Both the position numbers and the translations under genes were made by a program. Below the pieces are notes generated by a model. The model ran no database searches and was not told the origin of the DNA. It saw nothing but the letters and a program-made list of their open reading frames with translations. DNA of 41,053 nucleotides. Origin: CAYRZL01 sp964428795 (GTDB lineage: Bacteria; Bacillota; Clostridia; Lachnospirales; Lachnospiraceae). This document shows positions 24,050 to 32,672 of the stretch, in pieces. Location of the stretch: the NCBI GenBank assembly GCA_964428795.1, contig CAYRZL010000014.1:1-41053 (forward strand). The letters run 5' to 3'. Position 1 is the stretch's first letter, and every line of letters begins with the position of its first letter.

Positions 24050-25234
24050 ATGGAAATTTACAAAAAAATACTTACGAAAAATTTTGTACTGATGGTAATC
24101 GCATGTTTGATCTGCGGAACCGCGCAAATGGCTGTTAATACAAATTCGGCTGCATATGCTATCGGGGGTGCAGGATTGACTCAGGCACAATTTGGTACGG
24201 TTGTGGCAGTTGCCGGACTGGTAGCTACGTTGTCTTACCCTTTACTTGGAATACTATGTGATAAGATCCGCCATGGTGTCTGCGGCGCTATTGGCGCGGC
24301 AATGCTGGCATTTTCCTATCTGCTGTATCTGTTGGCAGATTCCTTTGGAATGATGATGCTTTGCAGGTGTATTCAATTCCTGGCATTTGGTTTTGTATTA
24401 AATGCATGTCTGTCCATTGCTGCATCTGTTAAGAAGGAATGGCGTTCCGCAGCTATGACCTTATATGGTCTGGGTCCGGCATTATCCTATTTTACAGGTC
24501 CCCAGACAGGCACCTCTATAGCAACAAAAATGGGTTATCCGATGATGTTTAAAATTTGTGCAGTGATTGCAGTTGTTGGTATTGTATTTTTTATCCTGAA
24601 TACTTCGAAACCATTGAAAGAGGAGAATGCGCCGAAAAAGGTTGCTTTTGGCTTTGAAAAAACAGCATTGCCGGGATTTTTACTTTCCTTTTTGATCTTG
24701 CAGATCGTATTTATCGGACAGTCTTATGCCACGGTCAGTCTGCTGGAGAGAGGAATTGCAAGTGCAGCATTGTTCTGGACTATCGGTGCGGTTGTAAATA
24801 TTGTGGCTCGTCTGTTCCTGACAAAAATAATTGAGAGGATTGGCATCAATAAAACCTTTTACTGCACCGTTGCATTGCTGGTTATCGCAGTGATCTGTAT
24901 TGCCACAGCAACAAATATGGGTATCGTAATTCTTGCAGCGGTATGCTGGGGAATTGGGTATAATGGTACGCAGGCATGTATCATGTCTGTCTCCGTACTG
25001 CGTGCTCCGGTGGACAGAATCGGACAGGCAAACTCTACCCATCAGATGGGGCATAATGCGGCACAGATCGTCTGGTCACAGATTGCAGGTATTCTGGCAG
25101 GAATCCTGGGCTATCAGGGAATGTTCTTATTCATGCTGATCCCGATTGCGGCAGGTATCGTATTCTTTGCAGTCTATGTTCAGCGTATGGTAAACCGGAC
25201 AATGGCGGAGCGGAAAGCAGCCCAGGAAGTTTAA
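24050..25234 (+). CDS. MFS transporter
   Basis: A 394-residue polytopic protein with about 12 hydrophobic spans and major-facilitator features: the loop GILCDKIRHGVCGAIGAAML after span 2 (equivalent of motif A), and a repeat-like second half beginning near KTALPGFLLSFLILQIVFIG. It would import or export a small organic molecule. It lies between two URO-D-family genes in the right sigma-54 operon, 12 bases after the first and about 23 before the second. A second, different MFS gene ends the same operon, so the two may handle substrate uptake and product release. Confidence 0.88.
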   Translation: MEIYKKILTKNFVLMVIACLICGTAQMAVNTNSAAYAIGGAGLTQAQFGTVVAVAGLVATLSYPLLGILCDKIRHGVCGAIGAAMLAFSYLLYLLADSFGMMMLCRCIQFLAFGFVLNACLSIAASVKKEWRSAAMTLYGLGPALSYFTGPQTGTSIATKMGYPMMFKICAVIAVVGIVFFILNTSKPLKEENAPKKVAFGFEKTALPGFLLSFLILQIVFIGQSYATVSLLERGIASAALFWTIGAVVNIVARLFLTKIIERIGINKTFYCTVALLVIAVICIATATNMGIVILAAVCWGIGYNGTQACIMSVSVLRAPVDRIGQANSTHQMGHNAAQIVWSQIAGILAGILGYQGMFLFMLIPIAAGIVFFAVYVQRMVNRTMAERKAAQEV

Positions 25235-25257
25235 AACTGACAGGAGAAATGATAAAA

Positions 25258-26259
25258 ATGACGCAAAAAGAAAATTCGATGATTGCATTAACCGGAGGAA
25301 TACCGGAATCTGTTCCGTGCTTTTTTAATGATTACGAGTTGATGTTTGTATCTCCTATGGGAGAGCGCCCGCCGCTGGGCGTGGCGGAAGGATATGATGC
25401 GTATGGCGTACATCTTACCGCATCCAGTGCTGCAGGAGGAGCTTTTACACCTACTCCGACAGTAAAGCCTGTATTGACGGATATCACTTTATGGGAAGAG
25501 CAGGTACACTTCCCGGATTATGACAGTGTGGATTGGACGGAAGCATATAAAAAAGATGAGGCAGTATTTCAGTGGGACAGAAAAAATAAAATTCAGGATA
25601 TGTTTTGTGCCAATGGTCTGTTTGAGCGGATGCATTATCTGATGGGATTTGAGGATGCTTTGTGCGCACTTTATGAGGAGCCTGAGGCAGTAGAGGATCT
25701 GATCAGAAAAATTGCAGATACAAAGATCAGTTTGATACATAATGCTTTGAAGGTGTACAAGCCGGATGTGTTTACGTTTCTGGATGATTATGCACATCAG
25801 GAAGGGTTGTTCATGTCCCTTGATATGTTCCGGGAATTTTTTAAACCCCAGTTGAAACGTATCGTGGATGCGGTAAAGGAGGAGGGCGTTCTGTTTAAAA
25901 TCCATTGCTGCGGAAAGATGCAGGAACTTACACAGGAATATATTGATATAGGGGTAGACGCCATAGATCCAGTACAGCCGCTCAATGACATTGTGGAGAT
26001 GAAAAAGCTGTTAAATAATAAAATAGGAATTGTGGGTGGTCTTGATGTACAAAATGTAGTGGATCGGGACGGAGTGACAGCCGCAGAGGTGCGCCGGGAG
26101 GTGCGCAGATGTATCGATACATATGCTCCGGGCGGCGGATATACCCTGTACTGTGCATCTGTCCAGATCAGAGATCCGCAGGCTTTAAAACCGGATGGAG
26201 CCATCGGCGCACTGAAGGATGAGGCGCTCATATATGGCAGAAACTATTACATGAAGTAA
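25258..26259 (+). CDS. MtaA-like URO-D-family methyltransferase
   Basis: About 333 residues, URO-D superfamily, with the zinc ligands of MtaA/MtbA/CmuA-type methylcobamide:CoM methyltransferases: HxC at His216/Cys218 (KIHCCGK) and a later Cys at about 299 (YTLYCAS). Other family segments are FTFLDDYAHQEGLFMS, FFKPQLKRIVDAVKEEG, GVDAIDPVQPLND and GIVGGLDVQNV. Such proteins bind a thiol or methyl acceptor through zinc and exchange methyl groups with a corrinoid protein. The ATG at 25258 is preferred over 25249 because AGGAG lies only two bases from the earlier codon. Third gene of the right operon. No corrinoid protein is encoded nearby, so the partner is elsewhere or the chemistry differs. Confidence 0.78.
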   Translation: MTQKENSMIALTGGIPESVPCFFNDYELMFVSPMGERPPLGVAEGYDAYGVHLTASSAAGGAFTPTPTVKPVLTDITLWEEQVHFPDYDSVDWTEAYKKDEAVFQWDRKNKIQDMFCANGLFERMHYLMGFEDALCALYEEPEAVEDLIRKIADTKISLIHNALKVYKPDVFTFLDDYAHQEGLFMSLDMFREFFKPQLKRIVDAVKEEGVLFKIHCCGKMQELTQEYIDIGVDAIDPVQPLNDIVEMKKLLNNKIGIVGGLDVQNVVDRDGVTAAEVRREVRRCIDTYAPGGGYTLYCASVQIRDPQALKPDGAIGALKDEALIYGRNYYMK

Positions 26260-26311
26260 CAAGGTATCCAGGGGATATTCCCCGCTGTAACTGCATTGGA
26301 GGAGGGATAAA

Positions 26312-27607
26312 ATGGACAAAAGACCGGAACCGAAAGTTTATCCGGGAACCTTTGGAAAAGGACTTGGTATTATGATTTATGTGGCATGCATGTTGTTTTT
26401 ATGCGGCTGCGTAAACAGCGGAATGACGAACACGGTCCTGCCGATTATCACAGAGACAAATGGGTGGTCCAATACGACGGCGCTTAGCTTTGTGTCTTAT
26501 GCAAGTTGGATCAGCGTAGTGTCTGCGGTTTTGTTTTCACAGTTCGTTATGAAAAAAGGGGCTAAGCTGGTGGCGGTGATCGGGCTGCTTTGCGCGGCTG
26601 TCAATATATGCGTGTTCGGACATGCACCGACAATGGGGATTTTCTGTCTTTGCATTATTTTGAACCGGGTCTTTTCCACTGCATATCAGAATGCCAGCGC
26701 CTTTACGTTGATCAGCAACTGGTACCAGAAAAAGAAAGGTATTGTTCTTGGATGGGTGACGATGGGAATTATTTTTGTGGATATTGCATGGACTCCTGTT
26801 ATCACAAAGGCAATTCAGACATATTCCGTGGGAAGTGCGATGAATATAGTTGCCCTTTGTTTTGCCGCACTTGCTTTGGTCGGTATTTTGTTTGTTAAAA
26901 ATACGCCGGAGGAGGCAGGCGCCTATCTGGACAATATTCCCTGCTCCGTAGAATTGATGGAATGTACGCTGCAGCAAGTGAAAAATTATAAAAGCCCGTG
27001 GACATTCAAAAAGCTGCTGTCTACGAAGGTAGTCTGGTTTACCAGTATCGGTTTGGGCTTTTTCTGGATGTCTGCATTGGGTGTATGCAGCCAGAACGTG
27101 CCGCGGCTTATGTCCATTGGATATGACAGGGCACTTGCTGTGAAAATGATGTCCATTGCCGCTATTTTTGCATTGGCCGGCAGCTATTTGTTTGGCGTGA
27201 TGGATAAACGAATGGGGACGAAAAAGGCATGCATTATTTATGGAATCATTCAGATTGTCGGAATGTGTATGCTGTTTTTGCAGCCGAAGAGCATTGCGTG
27301 TGTATGGATTTCCCTTTGCCTTATCTATTCCTGTTTTGGCGGTATCGCAAACCTGGTACCTTCTATGATCGGAACACTGTTTGGAAGATGGGATTATCCG
27401 GCGGCAAACCGGGTAATCTATCCAATCGTCAGTCTGATCTTCGGATGCTGTTTTAAGGTGGTTGCGGCAGGACTTAATATTTGGGGGACTTACACCGCAG
27501 TATATATTATTTTTCTCATCCTTACGGTGATCGGACTGGTTTTTGTCCTTAAGATTGATGACAGAATGATCGGTAAGGTGCTGGAAATGGAAGAAACTAT
27601 GGAATAG
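26312..27607 (+). CDS. MFS transporter, oxalate/formate antiporter-like
   Basis: A 431-residue, 12-span transporter. FLCGCVNSGMTNTVLPIITE at the start, NASAFTLISNWYQKKKGIVLG (loop after span 4) and the KRMGTKKACIIYG loop in the second half resemble the OFA-type branch of the major facilitator superfamily, which exchanges or imports carboxylates. It ends the right sigma-54 operon, preceded by GGAGGAGGG, and is followed by a stem-loop. It is not closely similar to the other MFS protein of the operon. Substrate unknown; a carboxylated aromatic or its cleavage product would fit the neighbours but is inference. Confidence 0.85.
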   Translation: MDKRPEPKVYPGTFGKGLGIMIYVACMLFLCGCVNSGMTNTVLPIITETNGWSNTTALSFVSYASWISVVSAVLFSQFVMKKGAKLVAVIGLLCAAVNICVFGHAPTMGIFCLCIILNRVFSTAYQNASAFTLISNWYQKKKGIVLGWVTMGIIFVDIAWTPVITKAIQTYSVGSAMNIVALCFAALALVGILFVKNTPEEAGAYLDNIPCSVELMECTLQQVKNYKSPWTFKKLLSTKVVWFTSIGLGFFWMSALGVCSQNVPRLMSIGYDRALAVKMMSIAAIFALAGSYLFGVMDKRMGTKKACIIYGIIQIVGMCMLFLQPKSIACVWISLCLIYSCFGGIANLVPSMIGTLFGRWDYPAANRVIYPIVSLIFGCCFKVVAAGLNIWGTYTAVYIIFLILTVIGLVFVLKIDDRMIGKVLEMEETME

Positions 27608-27612
27608 AAACG

Positions 27613-27655
27613 GAGGGTATCTCAAAGGTCCTGAGCTGACCAAAGAGGTACCCTC
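27613..27655 (+). terminator. Intrinsic terminator of right sigma-54 operon
   Basis: GAGGGTATCTC (27613-27623) pairs with GAGGTACCCTC (27645-27655) with one G-U pair, then TGATTTTATTT. It lies between convergent MFS and AraC genes. Confidence 0.75.
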
Positions 27656-27664
27656 TGATTTTAT

Positions 27665-28471
27665 TTAATTCAATTTCCGAAACTCCAATGGTGTCATTCC
27701 GGTTACTTTTTTGAACATAGCAATAAAATGACTGGCATCTCCATAGCCCACCCGTTTTGCAATTTCCTGTATGGGCATGCGGTGGTGGGTCAGCAGATAT
27801 TCTTTTGCCTTGTTCAGCCGGAACGTAGTGAGATATTCATAGGCAGAGCATCCCAGAAAACGTCCGAACAGCCGGGACAGGTACTGAGGCGTCACATATA
27901 CCTGCCCGCTGAGCTGCTGTACCGTCAGGTCCGTGTCATAGTTTGTTTCAATCTCTTGTACTACAGGCGCCACATACCGCTGATACAGCGGATCGTTCAA
28001 AAGCTCATGTGTATACATTCCGTCTGCAAAATTCATCAGCAGACAATAGCAGTCCACAGATAATTCTCTTGCATCCACCGGGGGATGCTCATATTTTTCA
28101 ATGATTTCCGATATACGCAGACTGATTCGGGCTGCCTGCTCTTTTTCGGTAAAGATCACCTGCCGGTTCCCCAAAATCTTTGCAATGCTGTTTTCGATCG
28201 TTCCGGTAAAGGTTACAAAAGAGGTGATCCATATATCGTTGTCTTTTGCGTAGGCGTGTTTGATAAAGGGAGCGATCAGTACGCCTTCTCCTTCGTTCAG
28301 AGTATATTTTTTGTCCTGAATGGTTATAATACCACGTCCCCGCTCTGTCTGGAGATAATGATAGAGGGGATAACCCTTTGGACGGTTGGTGTTTTCCTGC
28401 ATCCAGTGATTGCCGATGGAATCAAAGGAAAAAGGCTCGATGACAGGGGAGCTTCGAAAATGAAATGCCAT
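27665..28471 (-). CDS. AraC-family regulator of lacLM
   Basis: A 268-residue regulator. The N-terminal half is a cupin-like sugar-binding domain (YLQTERGRGIITIQDKKYTL, GEGVLIAPFIKHAYAK). The C-terminal 100 residues carry two HTH motifs: LTVQQLSGQVYVTPQYLSRL and MPIQEIAKRVGYGDASHFIA, then the family end FKKVTGMTPLEFRKL. Start chosen at the ATG preceded by AGGAGG. It is transcribed divergently from lacL with a 190-base gap, so it most likely activates the beta-galactosidase genes in response to a galactoside. Confidence 0.9.
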   Translation of the reverse strand: MAFHFRSSPVIEPFSFDSIGNHWMQENTNRPKGYPLYHYLQTERGRGIITIQDKKYTLNEGEGVLIAPFIKHAYAKDNDIWITSFVTFTGTIENSIAKILGNRQVIFTEKEQAARISLRISEIIEKYEHPPVDARELSVDCYCLLMNFADGMYTHELLNDPLYQRYVAPVVQEIETNYDTDLTVQQLSGQVYVTPQYLSRLFGRFLGCSAYEYLTTFRLNKAKEYLLTHHRMPIQEIAKRVGYGDASHFIAMFKKVTGMTPLEFRKLN

Positions 28472-28605
28472 AGTATCCTCCTGGGTATATGATACAGACC
28501 TCCGGATATTGGATTATTCCAAACGTCTTTTGGTTCATATGTAATAGTTTCAAAATATTATATTTTTTAGCATAACATGTTGTACACAGACTTGTCCAGA
28601 GCGAT

Positions 28606-28611
28606 TATACT
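28606..28611 (+). promoter_or_regulatory. Probable -10 box of lacLM promoter
   Basis: TATACT lies 50 bases before the lacL start with no good -35 at 17 bases (TTGTAC is 20 bases away), as expected for a promoter needing an AraC-type activator. The rest of 28472-28661 is AT-rich with no clear repeat. Confidence 0.4.
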
Positions 28612-28661
28612 TAGGATAGAAAATAAGTGGCTGAAGAGCAGAATGATAAAAGGAGACGATT

Positions 28662-30548
28662 ATGGAAGCGAATATTAAATGGCTGGATGATCCTGAGGTG
28701 TTTCAGGTCAACCGGAAAAAAGCACACAGTGACCACATGATATATGCTTCAAAAGAAGATATGGAGCAGGGAAGAAGATCCTATTGCCAGCTCCTCAGTG
28801 GTGAGTGGAGATTTCATTATTCTGTAAATGCGAAGGAGCGTCCGGCAGATTTCTATAAGAAGGGCTATGACTACAGCGGCTTTGATACGATCAAAGTACC
28901 GGGACATATTGAACTGGCAGGATATGACAAGATTCATTATATCAACACCATGTACCCGTGGGACGGGCATTTCTACCGCAGGCCTGCGTACACCCTGAGA
29001 CCAGATAATACTGGAGAGGGTATGTTCTCCGAGGCAGACTACAATCCGGTGGGCTCTTATATTACCACATTCAAGCTGGATGAGGCACTGAAAGGGAAAA
29101 AAGTGTCCGTTTATTTTGAAGGTGTGGAGCAGGCGATGTATGTGTGGCTCAACGGACATTTTGTGGGGTATGCGGAGGATACCTTTACACCTTCCGAATT
29201 TGATCTGACGGAGTATCTGGAGGAGGAGAATGTTCTTGCGGTGGAGGTTCACAAGAGAAGCAGCGCTGCCTTTCTGGAGGATCAGGATTTCTTCCGTTTC
29301 TTCGGAATCTTCCGTGATGTGGTACTGATCGGCAGATGTGAAAATCATTTGGAGGATATGTGGATTCAGCCGAGGCTTCTTGAGAATAACACCACCGGTA
29401 CATTGGATGTTCAGTTTACTTTTGAGGATGTGCAGCCGGGTGCAAAACTGGAGCTGGCTGTAACTGATCCGGCAGGATGTGAGATTTATGCAGGTACGCT
29501 GGATATTTCAGAACAGTTTAAAATAGATACAAAGACATTTGAGCAGGTACAGATCTGGGATACGAAGACGCCGAATCTGTATAAGCTGGAATTATATATC
29601 ACAGATGCTTCCGGGGCAAAGCCCCAGTATGTATGCTATCCCTTTGGCTTCCGCCGCATAGAGATCAAAGATAAGGTAATTCTGCTGAACGGAAAACGCC
29701 TGATCATCAACGGTGTAAACCGTCATGAGTGGAGCCCTTATACCGGACGTGCCATCACCAAAGCAGATATGGAGCAGGATATGGCGATCATAAAAAACAG
29801 CTATATCAATGCGGTACGTACCTGTCATTATCCGTGTCAGATACCATGGTATTATATGTGTGATGCACAGGGCATTTATGTGATGGCTGAGACAAATCTG
29901 GAGTCTCACGGTACATGGCAGAAGCTGGGGGCATGTGAACCCTCCTACAACGTTCCGGGCGCCCTTCCCCAGTGGCTGGAAGCGGTGTTGGACCGCGCCA
30001 GATCCAACTTTATGGTTTTGAAGAATCACACCAGCATTCTGTTCTGGTCTTTGGGAAATGAGTCCTATGCGGACGAAAATATCCGCAGGATGGATGCGTA
30101 TTTTAAGGAGATGGATCCGGAGCGTCTGACACATTATGAGAGTAATTTCTGGAATCCGGACTTTGAGGACAGCATCTCGGATGTGAAGAGCCGTATGTAT
30201 CCTCAGCCGAAAGAAATCGCAGAGTATCTGGAAAATGATCCCCAAAAACCGTTTATTCTCTGCGAGTACATGCACAGCATGGGCAATTCCCTGGGCGGGA
30301 TGAATTCTTACATGGATCTGCTGGATAAGTATGAGATGTATCAGGGCGGATTTATCTGGGATTTTGTAGACCAGGCACTTTTCGTAAAGGATGAAATTAC
30401 CGGACAGGACGTACTTCGTTATGGTGGTGATTTTGATGACAGACCGTCAGACTATGAATTTTCCGGCAATGGTATTCTGTTTGCGGACCGTACCGAAAAA
30501 CCGGCAATGCAGGAGGTAAAATATTACTATGCAAAATACAGCGAATAA
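28662..30548 (+). CDS. lacL: Beta-galactosidase large subunit (GH2)
   Basis: A 628-residue glycoside hydrolase family 2 protein, the length of LacL, which pairs with LacM to form a lactose-cleaving heterodimer. The sugar-binding and immunoglobulin-like domains fill about residues 1-330; the TIM barrel follows (GVNRHEWSPYTGRAITKADM near 345, ETNLESHG near 409). The acid/base Glu is residue 467 in SLGNES and the nucleophile Glu is residue 535 in LCEYMHSMGN. The C-terminal Bgal-small domain of one-chain LacZ is absent and is supplied by the next gene, whose start overlaps the end of this one by 20 bases. Confidence 0.93.
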   Translation: MEANIKWLDDPEVFQVNRKKAHSDHMIYASKEDMEQGRRSYCQLLSGEWRFHYSVNAKERPADFYKKGYDYSGFDTIKVPGHIELAGYDKIHYINTMYPWDGHFYRRPAYTLRPDNTGEGMFSEADYNPVGSYITTFKLDEALKGKKVSVYFEGVEQAMYVWLNGHFVGYAEDTFTPSEFDLTEYLEEENVLAVEVHKRSSAAFLEDQDFFRFFGIFRDVVLIGRCENHLEDMWIQPRLLENNTTGTLDVQFTFEDVQPGAKLELAVTDPAGCEIYAGTLDISEQFKIDTKTFEQVQIWDTKTPNLYKLELYITDASGAKPQYVCYPFGFRRIEIKDKVILLNGKRLIINGVNRHEWSPYTGRAITKADMEQDMAIIKNSYINAVRTCHYPCQIPWYYMCDAQGIYVMAETNLESHGTWQKLGACEPSYNVPGALPQWLEAVLDRARSNFMVLKNHTSILFWSLGNESYADENIRRMDAYFKEMDPERLTHYESNFWNPDFEDSISDVKSRMYPQPKEIAEYLENDPQKPFILCEYMHSMGNSLGGMNSYMDLLDKYEMYQGGFIWDFVDQALFVKDEITGQDVLRYGGDFDDRPSDYEFSGNGILFADRTEKPAMQEVKYYYAKYSE

Positions 30549-31482
30549 ACTTCAACTCATATACGGAGACTGCAATCTGGGCGTAAAGGGAGAGGGATTT
30601 CATTATATTTTTTCCCATGCAAAAAATTCTCTGGAGTCTCTGAATAAAAACGGAAAAGAGTGGTTATACCGTCTGCCCTTGCCTACCTACTGGCGTGCCG
30701 AGACGGACAATGATCGTGGAAACGGTTTTGCATACCGCTCCGGAATGTGGATCGGTGCGGACCTGTTTCAGAAATGTGTGGAAAAATATATGTGGGTAGA
30801 TGGTGAGGAGATAGAATTTCCTCTTGCACCGGTAAATAACAAATATTCCAGAGAGGAATATGCGGACAGCATTGATATCAAATATGTGTACGAGACATGC
30901 ACAAATCCAGTTGCGAAGGTGGATGTGAACTGGCATGTGGCCTGTGACGGAAGGATCACCGTGCATATGTATTATCACGGACAGAAGGAGCTGCCTGAGC
31001 TTCCGCTGCTTGGAATGCGCTTTATTATGCCGACAAAAGCAGTCGGATTTGAGTATAAGGGATTGTCCGGTGAGACTTACCCGGATCGTATGGCAGGCGG
31101 CGTGCCGGGGATTTACAAAGTGGAAGGGCTGCCGGTGGTGCCCCATTTGGTTCCGCAGGATTGCGGTGTGCATATGAATACGGAATGGGTGGAGATCACC
31201 AGAAACACGACCTTGAATAATGCGGATCACGGTAAGGATGCGTTTACCCTCCGCTTTGAGAGGGAAGATGCAAATTTTGCTTTCTCCTGTCTGCCTTATA
31301 CCGCAGAGGAGTTGGAAAATGCAAACCATATGGAAGAACTTCCGCCGGCACGCAGAACGGTATTGTCGATTCTGGCAAAGGTAAGAGGTGTAGGCGGTAT
31401 CGACAGCTGGGGAGCTGACGTTGAGGAAGCTTATCATATAAGCGCAGAGCAGGATTATGAATTGACCTTTTCCATACAATAG
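30529..31482 (+). CDS. lacM: Beta-galactosidase small subunit
   Basis: A 317-residue protein equal to the C-terminal domain 5 (Bgal_small_N) of one-chain LacZ. Typical features are LPLPTYWRAETDNDRGNGFA (about residues 45-64), the SGETYPDRMAG stretch (about 183) and HMEELPPARRT near the C-terminus. Together with LacL it completes the active site. Its ribosome site AGGAGGT and start lie inside lacL and the two genes overlap by 20 bases, so translation is coupled for matched subunit amounts, an arrangement known from lactic acid bacteria. Confidence 0.92.
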   Translation: MQNTANKLQLIYGDCNLGVKGEGFHYIFSHAKNSLESLNKNGKEWLYRLPLPTYWRAETDNDRGNGFAYRSGMWIGADLFQKCVEKYMWVDGEEIEFPLAPVNNKYSREEYADSIDIKYVYETCTNPVAKVDVNWHVACDGRITVHMYYHGQKELPELPLLGMRFIMPTKAVGFEYKGLSGETYPDRMAGGVPGIYKVEGLPVVPHLVPQDCGVHMNTEWVEITRNTTLNNADHGKDAFTLRFEREDANFAFSCLPYTAEELENANHMEELPPARRTVLSILAKVRGVGGIDSWGADVEEAYHISAEQDYELTFSIQ

Positions 31483-31501
31483 AGAACAATTTGATGACAG
31501 G

Positions 31502-31545
31502 CAGAGACATAAGCTCAAAATGAGGCGTATGTCTCTGTTTTTTTT
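31502..31545 (+). terminator. Intrinsic terminator of lacLM
   Basis: Perfect 10-bp stem CAGAGACATA (31502-31511) / TATGTCTCTG (31528-31537) followed by eight T. Confidence 0.88.
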
Positions 31546-31712
31546 GCGGACATATTCATGAATTTTATTTTACAATTTTTGCGGAAATAGTATGCGCTAT
31601 ATTGGTTTTTTCCAAGTTTATTATGTGATGTATTTGTTATAGACTATTATTGTACAACAAAAGGAAAATATTTTCTGATCCCATTTTATTTGCAGATTCA
31701 CAGACGCTTGTC

Positions 31713-31757
31713 CCCCTGGAGACAAGTCTTGCCAGGGGAATACTTAAGGTTTATAAT
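31713..31757 (+). promoter_or_regulatory. Sigma-A promoter with a dyad over the -35 box
   Basis: TTGCCA (31729-31734), 17-base spacer, consensus TATAAT (31752-31757). A dyad (CCCCTGG-AGAC-AA-GTCT-TG-CCAGGGG, 31713-31738) covers the -35 box, the expected place for a repressor. This is the main content of the 368-base gap 31483-31850; the earlier part (31546-31700) is AT-rich without an assignable gene. Confidence 0.6.
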
Positions 31758-31850
31758 GTGAACTATACCGGAGCGTTTGTGGCATCAATTATCAGTGGAA
31801 GTACAAAATTCATATAGATGTCCCAAAACGTAGTAAAAGGAGAAAACATT

Positions 31851-32444
31851 ATGTCAACATCACTGCTTATATGGCTGGAAATCAATATACCTTTTTTTAT
31901 TCTGTTTATTGTAATTATCGTCAAACCGGATCTGGGAATCAAGTACAGGAAAAAAAATATTAAAAAATGGTATGGAACGACGATAGAAGAAATGTTTACG
32001 GAAAAGGGGGTGGAGGTATATGAACAACGACGCTTTGAGCGTAATACATTTAACAGAATAGGCGCCATAAGCTGCCTTTGTCTGTTGATTGCACTCAATG
32101 CGATTCAGATTCCAAGGATGATAAGGGAGGCAAAGGAAGCCAAGATCGCAAGTGTTTTGTGGGTGAATGTCTATCCGGAAAATTATATGAATACGGTTCT
32201 CTGGGCGGATGAGGAATATATTGACAATATCAGACGGTTAGATGAGGAGTTGAAGGAATTGGAGTATTCCAGAGAGAACGAATGCGAGCATGAGCCTGCA
32301 CTTGAACTGGTTTTTGACAACGGAGATACATATTATGTAAAAACAGACTGTGGAGGGATTTGTATAGAAAAAAAGGGTTTTATGTGGCAGGCACAGATGA
32401 CGGATGAGATTGAGGATCTGCTGGAGAAATTTGAGGTTTTGTAA
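31851..32444 (+). CDS. Hypothetical membrane protein with two N-terminal spans
   Basis: About 197 residues. Span 1 is near residues 4-23 (LLIWLEINIPFFILFIVIIV) and span 2 near 70-88 (IGAISCLCLLIALNAIQIP); the first loop is basic, and the C-terminal 100 residues are acidic and soluble, ending in ALELVFDNGDTYYVKTDCGG and a helix EIEDLLEKFEVL. The ATG at 31851 has AAGGAG eight bases upstream and is preferred over 31818. I do not recognise the family. It has its own promoter and is followed by lgt after 228 bases. Confidence 0.75.
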   Translation: MSTSLLIWLEINIPFFILFIVIIVKPDLGIKYRKKNIKKWYGTTIEEMFTEKGVEVYEQRRFERNTFNRIGAISCLCLLIALNAIQIPRMIREAKEAKIASVLWVNVYPENYMNTVLWADEEYIDNIRRLDEELKELEYSRENECEHEPALELVFDNGDTYYVKTDCGGICIEKKGFMWQAQMTDEIEDLLEKFEVL

Positions 32445-32484
32445 ATGGATGTCAAAACAGGAAAATAACAACAAAGAAAAACAG

Positions 32485-32513
32485 GAGACAGGTAAGTGGA
32501 AGTATGATATAAT
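32485..32513 (+). promoter_or_regulatory. Extended -10 promoter of lgt
   Basis: TGATATAAT (TATAAT at 32508-32513 with TG one base ahead) and a weak -35 GAGACA (32485-32490) at 17 bases. The start point would fall close to 32519, where the first 42-bp repeat begins. Confidence 0.55.
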
Positions 32514-32518
32514 ATGAG

Positions 32519-32617
32519 CACTTAGTGAATGCGAGCCGCAGGCGAAGCATGAACTTAGTGCGAGTAATATCTGGACACTTAATGAATGCGAGCTGCAAGC
32601 GAAGCATGAATTTAGTG
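32519..32617 (+). repeat. Two 42-bp direct repeats in the lgt leader
   Basis: Copy 1 (32519-32560) and copy 2 (32576-32617) differ at only four positions: each starts CACTTA(G/A)TGAATGCGAGC and ends GCGAAGCATGAA(C/T)TTAGTG. A 15-base spacer separates them. Each copy is itself an imperfect dyad (CACTTAGTG... ...ACTTAGTG, GCC-GCA-GGC centre). They occupy the presumed 5' untranslated region of lgt. Confidence 0.85.
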
Positions 32618-32672
32618 AACATGATGTAATACTGTTTCAGACAGCTTTGAATTTTAAGGAGACGTAAAAGGA

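Noticed and set aside
26537..27643. Long open frame antisense to the second MFS gene (368 codons)
   Set aside because: The plus strand encodes a clear 12-span transporter; the antisense product is basic and low in hydrophobic structure.
31640..31816. Short plus-strand frame ending in ETSLARGILKVYNVNYTGAF and a stop near 31816, possible gene remnant
   Set aside because: No start codon or ribosome site, no family recognised, and the same bases carry a consensus promoter and dyad that explain the sequence better.
32519..32617. Possible CRISPR-like repeat unit
   Set aside because: Only two copies with a 15-base spacer, no further units and no cas genes; better described as a direct repeat.
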